From contig CAZSTR010000027.1 of NCBI GenBank assembly GCA_964609975.1, forward strand, positions 1-21,711: a stretch of DNA of 21,711 bases. Direction: 5' to 3'. The DNA is from UBA5905 sp964609975 (GTDB lineage: Bacteria > Bacillota > Clostridia > Oscillospirales > Acutalibacteraceae). Of this stretch, positions 5,599-12,558 are shown in pieces; positions within the stretch are counted from its first letter, which is position 1; each line of letters starts with the position of its first letter. The translations under genes and the position numbers were made by a program. The notes beneath the pieces are model-generated. The model was not told where the DNA came from. It did no database searches and worked only from the letters and a program-made list of their open reading frames with translations.

Positions 5599-7614
5599 TC
5601 ACAGCAGGCGCATATAATAATACGCCGGCATCGCGGACCAGCCGTGGCAAAGGCTTCCAGCCCCGCCGAAGTCATCGGCACCAACGGCCGTTTCCCAAAA
5701 GCTTGTTGCCCCCATGCACAGCATCGAAAGATAGGTCTCGTCTATATCCTCCAAAACCGTGTCACGAAACCGTTCCCGATTTTCCTGCAACAGGGCATCG
5801 TAACGAAAGGAATTCATGCTCAGGGTGGTTGGCGTAACCGAAAGCCCCGTGCCCGCCGCCCCATTGGCCAAAAGAATTTTCAATATGGCGCTTTTATCAA
5901 GCCCCTCCGTCGCACCGCACAAAATGCAGAGGCTGTTCGTCAGCACGCTGTATGTCTCTTCCGCCGGCTCGGCGAAGGAGGCGAAAAGCCCACTGTCGGA
6001 GCGGTAAAAGGTGCGCGCAAGCGCCGTATTCGTCTCCGAGGCCATGCGCCGATAGCGGTCTGCATCCGCCGGCTTATGCAAGGCCTGCGCGATCGCCGCC
6101 ATGCTGTTCAGCGCCAACGAATAAAATCCGTTCAGCGGCGCCTGCAACCGGCCGGGGGCGTCCCCGGAAAGCCGCTCCGCCCATTCATAAAAGTTCCATT
6201 GGCCGTCCGCAAAGCGCGGGACAAGCCCCTGTTCTGCCCGGCGGCTGAACACCGCCAGCAGGCTTTGCAAAAAGCCGTATTTTTCGGCGACAAATTCCCA
6301 ATCGCCGGAATATTCGCCATATTCACGCATTTGCAGAAAATAAACCAGCGAAAACACCGGAATACAGCAATCGGTTCCGGCCGGATAGCAAAGGCTCAGC
6401 AAGCCATCCGGGCGAAGCCCATGGCTGATAAGCTCCAGATTGGCGCGGGCGAACCGCGTTTCGCCGAAAACCGCATAACCGCACAGCATCTGGTTGCGGG
6501 AATCCAGCGTATACAGTGCCTGCTCCCGCCAGGGGCAATCCTCATAGTGCTCATGTATACACTGCACGAGGGTGTTCACGCAAACATCGTATATTCTGCG
6601 TCGCAGACAATCGCCCTTTTCCAGCCGCCGTGCCTGCACGGGATATCGGGTCTCGCACAGCGACACCGTGGAAAGCTCCGCGCGCTTCGTGGCCAAAAAC
6701 ACCTGCAAATAGCGACCGCCCAGCCGACGGAAGGGATGCAAAAACCGGTTGCGACCGGGCACCGCCCGATACAGACAGGTAAAATCCCGGTCATGGATGG
6801 CCGTGCGCACCCGACCGTCCAGCAGATGCTCTCCCCAGCCGACCAGAATTTCGCAAGGCTCCTCCACCGTCACATCTAGGCTCAAAAAGCCCGCCGCCTC
6901 GCGGCCGAGATCAAACAGAGCATAAACCCCATCCGCCTGCGCCCCGGCGGACACCGCCGATTCCCAGTTCTTTTCGAAGCCGTGCAGGGACAGACGCGCC
7001 CTTTGCATTTTCTGTCCGAAGGTGTCCCCGCCGCAGAGGGTATATTCCCCGGTTTGCACCCGCTTCGCCGCCAGCGGAGCATGAAGCTCCAGCTTCTCCA
7101 CCGGTCGCAAGACAAGGTCAGGCGAAAAGCCCTCCACTGGGTGCGCCGGCGCAAAAGTGCCCGCCGGGCGACCTGCGTCATAGGCGAAGGAATAGCCCAG
7201 TTGAGAGGTGATCCACCTTTCGTTCCGTTGGACATATCCGGCCGACACGCGTCCCAGAATATGCCCACCGGAACGAACAACGGGCACGCCGTCCTCGGTC
7301 ACACAAAAGAGGACGCCGGCCGGCTTCGCGGTCTGGGTCAAGGTGTCCAGCCCCTGATGCCACACGCGAAGAATGAGCAAGCACTCCCCAACGGGGCAAT
7401 CCAGCTCCACCGAATCATACACCTTATAGCCCATATAATCGGCATACTGCCCGAAGGCCAGCAGTCGCTCTCCGTCATACAGGGCATAATCCGTGTCACA
7501 GCTGATATCCAGCCGATAGACCCTTTGCGGGCGAACCGCCAGCGGGATTTGAAAATCCCGATAGGCATCGGGATGCTCCTCTCCGCACCATATCCATTGG
7601 CAATCCGAAAACAT
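5599..7614 (-). CDS. GH78 family alpha-L-rhamnosidase-like glycoside hydrolase
   Basis: A 671-residue protein without a signal peptide, so probably cytosolic. The N-terminal 330 residues or so look beta-rich, as in the accessory domains of GH78 enzymes. The catalytic (alpha/alpha)6 barrel contains HYEDCPWREQALYTLDSR (356-373), in which D359, R363, E364 and D371 match the spacing of the D-x3-R-E-x6-D active-site set of GH78 rhamnosidases. The C-terminal part has TSFWE (E641) followed by SLCHGWSAMPAYY, the usual family ending. All expected catalytic positions appear intact. It would release L-rhamnose from imported glycosides, but substrate is inferred. It lies between purA (57 nt upstream) and guaA (27 nt downstream) on the same strand, an unusual position. 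GAGG is 7 nt before the ATG. Confidence 0.82.
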   Translation of the reverse strand: MFSDCQWIWCGEEHPDAYRDFQIPLAVRPQRVYRLDISCDTDYALYDGERLLAFGQYADYMGYKVYDSVELDCPVGECLLILRVWHQGLDTLTQTAKPAGVLFCVTEDGVPVVRSGGHILGRVSAGYVQRNERWITSQLGYSFAYDAGRPAGTFAPAHPVEGFSPDLVLRPVEKLELHAPLAAKRVQTGEYTLCGGDTFGQKMQRARLSLHGFEKNWESAVSAGAQADGVYALFDLGREAAGFLSLDVTVEEPCEILVGWGEHLLDGRVRTAIHDRDFTCLYRAVPGRNRFLHPFRRLGGRYLQVFLATKRAELSTVSLCETRYPVQARRLEKGDCLRRRIYDVCVNTLVQCIHEHYEDCPWREQALYTLDSRNQMLCGYAVFGETRFARANLELISHGLRPDGLLSLCYPAGTDCCIPVFSLVYFLQMREYGEYSGDWEFVAEKYGFLQSLLAVFSRRAEQGLVPRFADGQWNFYEWAERLSGDAPGRLQAPLNGFYSLALNSMAAIAQALHKPADADRYRRMASETNTALARTFYRSDSGLFASFAEPAEETYSVLTNSLCILCGATEGLDKSAILKILLANGAAGTGLSVTPTTLSMNSFRYDALLQENRERFRDTVLEDIDETYLSMLCMGATSFWETAVGADDFGGAGSLCHGWSAMPAYYYMRLL

Positions 7615-7636
7615 AGCTCCGCCTCGCTCTCATCCT

Positions 7637-7659
7637 GCCACCGGCTTTTGGCCGGTGGC
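7637..7659. other. Intergenic hairpin between purA and the GH78 gene
   Basis: A perfect 9-bp stem GCCACCGGC/GCCGGTGGC with a 5-nt loop lies 11 nt after the purA stop. On the minus strand it is not followed by a T-run, so it is probably not a full terminator. It may stabilise the purA mRNA end or give partial read-through to the downstream genes. Confidence 0.55.
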
Positions 7660-7670
7660 GGCGTGTTTGT

Positions 7671-8945
7671 TTATCGCCGGATGATGGCTTCCCGCTCCGG
7701 GCCGTTGGACACCAGGTCGATGCGATGACCCAGCTCTTTTTCGATGAATTCCACATAGGCCCGCGCCTGCGCCGGAAGCTGGTCGTATTCCAAGATACCC
7801 CGGATGTCGCAGTTCCAGCCTTCCAGCACCTTCAGCACCGGCTTCGCCTTTTTCAAACGGGAAGTGGTGGGGAAATCCCTGGTAATTTCGCCGTCGATTT
7901 CATAGCCGACGCAAACGGGGATTTCCTTCAAATAGGACAGGCAATCCAGCGCGGTCATCACCACCGTCGTGGCGCCCTGACATTCGATGCCATAGCGGGA
8001 GGCCACACAGTCGAACCAGCCCACCCGGCGGGGACGGCCGGTGGTGGCGCCGAATTCGCCCTTGTCGCCGCCGTGGATGCGCAGCTCCTGTGCTTCATCG
8101 GGATCCAAAATCTCGCTGACGAATTCGCCGGCGCCCACCGCCGAGGAATACGCCTTCGTGACGGTGATCACTTCTTCGATGGCCATGGGCGGGATACCTG
8201 CGCCCACACAGCCATAGCCCGCCAGCGTCGAGGAGGAGGTGACCATGGGATAAATACCGAAATCCGGGTCCTTCAGCGTGCCCAGCTGCCCCTCCAGCAG
8301 GATTTTCTTTCCGTCCTTGAGCGCCTGCTGTAAATAGGCGTGGGTATCGGTGACGAAGGGAGCGATGGCCTCCCGATAGCGCAGGCAGGTGTCGAACAGC
8401 TCCTGCTCGTCCAGCAGGGGCTTGTGATACACGTGCTCCATCGTCAGGTTCTTCAGCTCGCAGATGCTGTGCAGCTTTTCCTTCAGCGCCGCCTCATCAA
8501 AAAGCTCGTTGACCTGGATGCCCCTCTTGGCGAATTTATCGCTGAAGAAGGGGGCGATACCGCTTTTGGTGGAGCCGAAGGCGTTTTTCCCCAGCCGCTC
8601 CTCCTCATAGGTGTCCAGCAGAATGTGATAGGGCATCAACAGCTGTGCCCGATCGGAAACCAGCAAATTGGGGTTCAGCCCGGCGGCCTTCACATCCTCC
8701 AGCTCATTGCAGAACTTTTCGATGTCCAGCGCCACGCCGTTTCCGATGATGCATGTGGTGTGATCGTAGCAGACACCGCTGGGCATCAGATGGAGCGCGA
8801 AGCGTCCATGCTCGTTGATAATCGTGTGGCCGGCATTGGCGCCCCCCTGAAAGCGAATGACAATGTCTGCCTCCTGCGCGAACAGGTCGGTAATTTTTCC
8901 CTTTCCCTCATCGCCCCAGTTTGCGCCCACAATTGCTTTAACCAT
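7671..8945 (-). CDS. purA: Adenylosuccinate synthetase
   Basis: A 424-residue enzyme that joins IMP and aspartate using GTP, the first committed step to AMP. Visible motifs are the P-loop WGDEGKGK (10-17, with catalytic D12), the catalytic histidine in GGANAGHT (H40) and the IMP/aspartate loop TTGRPRR (301-307). Several normally invariant stretches differ from the E. coli type, for example GSTKSGIAPFFSDK and EGQLGTLKDPDFG, which I recall as a form common in Clostridia. The ATG at 8945 is chosen because it gives the standard MVKAIVGANWG start and has AAGGAAG upstream; the frame extends to 9023 without homology. It has its own promoter and probably leads a purA-GH78-guaA transcript. Confidence 0.96.
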   Translation of the reverse strand: MVKAIVGANWGDEGKGKITDLFAQEADIVIRFQGGANAGHTIINEHGRFALHLMPSGVCYDHTTCIIGNGVALDIEKFCNELEDVKAAGLNPNLLVSDRAQLLMPYHILLDTYEEERLGKNAFGSTKSGIAPFFSDKFAKRGIQVNELFDEAALKEKLHSICELKNLTMEHVYHKPLLDEQELFDTCLRYREAIAPFVTDTHAYLQQALKDGKKILLEGQLGTLKDPDFGIYPMVTSSSTLAGYGCVGAGIPPMAIEEVITVTKAYSSAVGAGEFVSEILDPDEAQELRIHGGDKGEFGATTGRPRRVGWFDCVASRYGIECQGATTVVMTALDCLSYLKEIPVCVGYEIDGEITRDFPTTSRLKKAKPVLKVLEGWNCDIRGILEYDQLPAQARAYVEFIEKELGHRIDLVSNGPEREAIIRR

Positions 8946-9013
8946 AGAGAACAACTTCCTTTCCTTCGCCCGGCCCTGCGACCCGGCGCAGATATGCTTT
9001 TGCAACACCCTGT

Positions 9014-9042
9014 ATTGTAGCATAGATTCGGGTTCAGCACAA
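9014..9042 (-). promoter_or_regulatory. Sigma-A promoter of purA
   Basis: On the minus strand TTGTGC (9037-9042) is followed 17 nt later by TACAAT (9014-9019). This would give a leader of roughly 60 nt. No purine riboswitch or obvious PurR box is visible in the leader, though a small CTGCG/CGCAG hairpin is. Confidence 0.7.
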
Positions 9043-9098
9043 CCGTTTTTTCACATTTTTCGCGGAAATTCCCCGGTTTTTGCAAATGCACGGCGGTA

Positions 9099-11438
9099 TC
9101 AGCTCTCCTCCGCCAGCCGATGCAGGCGCAGAGCTACCACCGTCACATCATCCTGGTGCTCCCCCTGCCCCCGGCGAGCCGCCTGGGCAATGCGCTGTGC
9201 CAGCTGCTCCATGGTCTCCTCCGGCGGATGGCAACGCAAAAGCTCCTCCACCGGCGCAATTCCGTCCGTATAGGCGCCGTCGCTGGCCAACAGCAGAATA
9301 TCCCCATCCGTGAGCCAGTCGCACCCATGCGCCAGCTCCGCCTCCGGCAAAATCCCCGCCGGCAGGGAGCTTTGCTCCAGCCGGGATACGCGCCCCTTCG
9401 ACAAAAGAAGCGAAGCCGCCGCGCCGGCCTTATAAAAATCCAGCCGTCCAGTAAACCCATCCACCTGCACCACATCCAGCGTCGCCAGGCTCTCCTCACT
9501 GCTTTTGGAAATCAGCGCCGCGTTGACGGTGCGCAAAATCCCGGTCGGTCGGAAGCCCGCCTGCCACAGTCGGGAGCACAGCCCCACGGTCATGGCACTG
9601 TCCACGCAGGCGCGGGCGCCACTGCCCATGCCGTCGCTGAGCAAAACCGTGAACAGCCCCCGCTGGGCGAAGCGATCCACCGCATCGCCGCACAGACGCT
9701 CCCCCGTACAGCACAGCTGGCAAAGGCCGAATTCCACCCGAAAGCGAGGACGCTCGGACAAAACAATGCGCACCCCTTCCCCGCAGGGCGTCACCGCCGG
9801 CGGGGCGAAGCGCCGCTCGCACACGACTTCCAGCCGGCGCAGCCAGCGGGAGCGCCCATCGGGGACGGCGTCCCCCAGCGCCAGAATGTTCACCGTCATG
9901 CGGTTGCCACCGTCTCGCGTGCACAGCGCCTCCTCCACGGTCAAATCGGCGTCGGCGCAGGCCGCCATCACCTGGGCCGACAGCGCCAAATCCACCTGCT
10001 CCGGGTTTTCCAGCTCCTCCGCCAGAGCGGCCAGCAAATCGGTGGTTCCGTCAAACTGCCCTCGCAGAGAATGCTGTAGCTCCTGCAACCGCCGCCAGGC
10101 ATCCTCCCGCGTCAAATAGCTCTCGAAGGCAGCCGAAAGCGCGTCCCGCACCCGCGCCCGCTGGCGACAGTGACTGTCCAAAAAATTCTCCTCCGATTTT
10201 CCTTCCTCCCCGCTCCCTTTTTCCTCCGGTGCGCCGGAAAGTCCACCCAGTAGGGCAGACAGCCCGGCAACGGTCTCCCGCCCGTGCCGTTCCCAGCAAA
10301 AGGCGTTCAGCGGGCAGCTTTCACACACCCTCCGGCGCACCTGCTCCACCACGCCCGCTCGACTGGGCGCACCATGGCGGGACAGGCGGTGGGACACCTC
10401 CTCCACCGTGTCGGACACCTCCCGCAACGCCTCCGCCGCCACCTGAAGCCGCAGGGTGGTCGCCCGGCGCAGGCCCTCGGCGGCGGGAAGCTCCCGGCGG
10501 CGCAGAAACAGCCGAGACAACCAACGGTTTTCCCGATGGGGAATCAGACAAAACAGGAGCGCGGCGGCGGAAAGCTCATACAACGACAGCAGCGGATTTT
10601 CACTGCTGTCCGCCAGGCTCATCACCCCCGCCGCCAGCACAAAGGCGCCCGCCTGCGCCACCTTCCCGAAGCGAGCGAACAGCCCCGCCAGCAGCCCGCC
10701 AAAGGCCAACGCCAGCGCCACCACCGTTTCCCCCGGCCCCGCCAGCGCCGTGCAGGCGCCGAGAATCACCCCGGCGGTGGCACCGCCCATTTCCCGGCCG
10801 GAGCGGGCAATCCACAGCACCAAAAGCGCCGCCAGCACCCGCCCCGGCGAAAAGCCGCCGATTTCCAGCGTGGCGGCGGCCATCACCGCCAACGCTCCGG
10901 CAATCACAAGTGCGGTCTGCTCCCCACCGCTGATTTGCAGACGCAGGTGCGGCCGCGGGTCAATGGCGCGCCGGGTGAACAGCACAGCGGTATGAAAGAA
11001 GCAGGCCGCCCCGGCGGCCACCAGCGCCTCCGCAATCAACAGCAACAGGCGATAGCCGTCCATGCCGGTTTTTCCGAAAAACACCAGCCCCGTGCACAAA
11101 TCCGCCAGCCCCGCCAGCAATGGCGGCCACAGAGGCTTGTCCCGCCATCCGGGAACCGCAGTCAGCACCCATCGGACGCCGCCCACAACAGCCACCGCCC
11201 CGATATACCGCAACGGATACAAGGCTCCCTCCGCCAGCAAATATCCAACCCCCACCGCCCCGGTCATCGGGAACACCCCACTGGAAAAGGCGGCGGCCAG
11301 GCTGATGCCGAAGGGAGACAACTCACCATACAGCGTGGCGCGGGGAATCAACACCCCCACCAGGCACCAAAAAAGCGTGACCAGCGCGACCGGGCGGCCG
11401 GCGCTCACCGGCGCAGAAGCCGCAGCATTCGTTTTCAT
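9099..11438 (-). CDS. spoIIE: Stage II sporulation protein E (PP2C-type phosphatase)
   Basis: A 779-residue membrane phosphatase that dephosphorylates the anti-anti-sigma factor SpoIIAA to activate sigma-F in the forespore. The first 320 or so residues are a run of about ten hydrophobic segments separated by short loops. A central region (about 320-580) includes a cysteine cluster CESCPLNAFC and a low-complexity acidic stretch (EEKGSGEEGKSEE). The C-terminal PP2C domain has the metal-binding motifs LLSDGMGSG (D602), LASDGAYTDG (D720) and DDVTVVAL (D763, D764). The length is slightly below Bacillus SpoIIE (about 827). The ATG at 11438 has GGAGG 6 nt upstream; the longer frame to 11783 only runs through the neighbouring gene. 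It marks the organism as an endospore former. Confidence 0.95.
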   Translation of the reverse strand: MKTNAAASAPVSAGRPVALVTLFWCLVGVLIPRATLYGELSPFGISLAAAFSSGVFPMTGAVGVGYLLAEGALYPLRYIGAVAVVGGVRWVLTAVPGWRDKPLWPPLLAGLADLCTGLVFFGKTGMDGYRLLLLIAEALVAAGAACFFHTAVLFTRRAIDPRPHLRLQISGGEQTALVIAGALAVMAAATLEIGGFSPGRVLAALLVLWIARSGREMGGATAGVILGACTALAGPGETVVALALAFGGLLAGLFARFGKVAQAGAFVLAAGVMSLADSSENPLLSLYELSAAALLFCLIPHRENRWLSRLFLRRRELPAAEGLRRATTLRLQVAAEALREVSDTVEEVSHRLSRHGAPSRAGVVEQVRRRVCESCPLNAFCWERHGRETVAGLSALLGGLSGAPEEKGSGEEGKSEENFLDSHCRQRARVRDALSAAFESYLTREDAWRRLQELQHSLRGQFDGTTDLLAALAEELENPEQVDLALSAQVMAACADADLTVEEALCTRDGGNRMTVNILALGDAVPDGRSRWLRRLEVVCERRFAPPAVTPCGEGVRIVLSERPRFRVEFGLCQLCCTGERLCGDAVDRFAQRGLFTVLLSDGMGSGARACVDSAMTVGLCSRLWQAGFRPTGILRTVNAALISKSSEESLATLDVVQVDGFTGRLDFYKAGAAASLLLSKGRVSRLEQSSLPAGILPEAELAHGCDWLTDGDILLLASDGAYTDGIAPVEELLRCHPPEETMEQLAQRIAQAARRGQGEHQDDVTVVALRLHRLAEES

Positions 11439-11488
11439 AAAATTCCTCCATCCTTTTCGTCCGAGAACGCACAAATTCGTCTCCTTAC

Positions 11489-11523
11489 AGTATAGGACAG
11501 GCTCTGCGCCGGAATTGTCGGAA
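11489..11523 (-). promoter_or_regulatory. Candidate Spo0A-dependent promoter of spoIIE
   Basis: On the minus strand a good -10 TATACT (11489-11494) lies 21 nt downstream of CCGACA (11516-11521), a -35-like hexamer embedded in TTCCGACAA. Read on the other strand this is TTGTCGGAA, close to the 0A-box consensus TTTGTCGAA. Bacillus spoIIE and spoIIG promoters also have over-long spacers of 21-22 nt with 0A boxes over the -35. A second TTTTGTCG (11586-11593) lies further upstream. The assignment is by pattern only. Confidence 0.5.
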
Positions 11524-11532
11524 ACGGCGGGC

Positions 11533-11554
11533 AAAAAAAGACGGCTTTCGGCCG
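11533..11554 (-). terminator. Likely terminator of the AraC-family gene
   Basis: On the minus strand a short CGGC/GCCG hairpin (11542-11554, 5-nt loop) is followed by TC and seven T residues (11533-11539). The stem is short, so efficiency is uncertain. It separates the regulator gene from the spoIIE promoter. Confidence 0.5.
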
Positions 11555-11571
11555 AAAAATAGGAAAGCCCC

Positions 11572-11604
11572 CGGACAAAGGGACATTTTGTCGCCTTTTG
11601 TCCG
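11572..11604. repeat. Inverted repeat between the AraC-family gene and spoIIE
   Basis: CGGACAAA (11572-11579) pairs with TTTGTCCG (11597-11604), extendable by three more pairs (G-T, G-C, G-C). The arms flank TTTTGTCG, a possible 0A box. It may be part of the termination region or a regulatory site. No gene is present in this 187-bp gap. Confidence 0.4.
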
Positions 11605-11625
11605 AGGACTGGAAAAAACGGAAAA

Positions 11626-12411
11626 TCATTCCGCCTGTTTTTGCTGTTCCCGCCGATATTCCGACGGGGTTTGGCCGCTGAGGCGCTTGAAAACCCGGTT
11701 GAAGTTCCGGATGGTTCCAAAGCCACAGCGACTGCCGATTTCGGTGATGCTGTCCGTTTTCTCCCGCAACAGGCGGCAGGCATCCTCGAACCGGAAAATA
11801 TGCAAAAACTCGCGGAAATTCATGGAAAAGCACCGATGAAACAGCGCCGAGAAATAATGATATTCATACCCCAGCGCCTCCGCCGTTTGCCGGGCGGTCA
11901 GCTCCGCCTCCGGCTCAGCGGTCACATAGGACACCACCCGCTGCACAAAGGTGGGGTCCTGACCGGCAGACAGCACCGCCGCACGCTTGGCACATTCGCC
12001 ACACACCAGATACAAATAGGCCTTCAACAAAAACCGCTCCGGCGGCTCCTCGAATGCGAACAGACTCCGGGCGAGAAAGGTCTCCGCCTCCGACGAACAG
12101 CGAAAGGGCGAAAACACCACCGACCGGTTTTTTCGGGCAAAATCCTGCACATAATCCTCCGAAAAAATTCCAATCCAAATGCGGCCGCCCGGCTCGGTCT
12201 GCACCCGGTGCACGGCGCAGGGCGGAATAAGAAAAAGCATATCATCGGCCACCGTCACAGCCGTCCCGTTTACGGTCACGCGACATCCCGCTCCCTGTCC
12301 GCGAATCAGCTCGTAGTTGGTATGAAAATGTAGGCCGCTGTCCAGCGTGTCAAAACGGCAGACATCGTAGCTGTAATGCACCTGCGAATTATAGCTCTGA
12401 TGATAAATCAT
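11626..12411 (-). CDS. AraC-family transcriptional regulator
   Basis: A 261-residue regulator. The N-terminal part (about 20-95) resembles the cupin sensor fold, with HFHTNYELI and a segment ending FLIPPCAVHRV, both typical of sugar-sensing AraC proteins. The C-terminal double helix-turn-helix (about 155-255) includes ARQTAEALGYEYHYFSALFH and the second motif ITEIGSRCGFGTIRNFNRVF followed by GQTPSEYR, a classical AraC signature. The gene is divergent from the GH2 gene with 147 bp between starts, so it most likely controls that gene and itself in response to a sugar. The ATG at 12411 has only a weak ribosome binding site; no better internal start keeps the sensor domain intact. Confidence 0.9.
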   Translation of the reverse strand: MIYHQSYNSQVHYSYDVCRFDTLDSGLHFHTNYELIRGQGAGCRVTVNGTAVTVADDMLFLIPPCAVHRVQTEPGGRIWIGIFSEDYVQDFARKNRSVVFSPFRCSSEAETFLARSLFAFEEPPERFLLKAYLYLVCGECAKRAAVLSAGQDPTFVQRVVSYVTAEPEAELTARQTAEALGYEYHYFSALFHRCFSMNFREFLHIFRFEDACRLLREKTDSITEIGSRCGFGTIRNFNRVFKRLSGQTPSEYRREQQKQAE

Positions 12412-12441
12412 ATCCTGCGCCCCAATCTTAATTTCTGTCTG

Positions 12442-12458
12442 AAATTGTACAACAATTT
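12442..12458. promoter_or_regulatory. Candidate operator: inverted repeat over the AraC-family gene promoter
   Basis: AAATTGT-ACA-ACAATTT is a perfect 7-bp inverted repeat. It overlaps the -10 element (12444-12449) of the regulator's promoter and ends just before the candidate -35 of the GH2 gene. This position fits autorepression and switching between the divergent genes. Confidence 0.45.
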
Positions 12459-12472
12459 TCTTGCTTTGTCAA
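12444..12472 (-). promoter_or_regulatory. Sigma-A promoter of the AraC-family gene
   Basis: On the minus strand TTGACA (12467-12472) and TACAAT (12444-12449) are spaced by 17 nt. The start of transcription would be about 25 nt before the ATG. Confidence 0.85.
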
Positions 12473-12489
12473 CGAACAACTGCGACAAT
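12461..12489 (+). promoter_or_regulatory. Candidate weak promoter of the GH2 gene
   Basis: TTGCTT (12461-12466) and GACAAT (12484-12489) are 17 nt apart, overlapping the divergent promoter. Both hexamers are imperfect, consistent with a need for an activator. The leader that follows has a TGTGCC/GGCACA hairpin (12508-12522). Confidence 0.4.
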
Positions 12490-12558
12490 AGAGCTGTGCC
12501 CTCACCCTGTGCCTTCGGCACAACAAAATTCATCAAAAACAGGAAAGAAGGAATCAAC

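Noticed and set aside
4036..6879. A 947-codon open frame on the plus strand across guaA and the GH78 gene
   Set aside because: It is antisense to two well-recognised genes. The product is rich in H, R, P and Q with no family features, which is typical of the shadow frame of GC-rich codon usage.
8946..9098. A purine riboswitch or a spoIIE terminator in the spoIIE-purA gap
   Set aside because: Only the purA promoter and short imperfect palindromes are visible; no purine aptamer core or stem followed by a T-run on the minus strand was found.
10284..11495. A 403-codon plus-strand frame opposite spoIIE, and other long frames there
   Set aside because: It is the complement of spoIIE transmembrane and PP2C coding sequence; its proline- and arginine-rich product resembles nothing.
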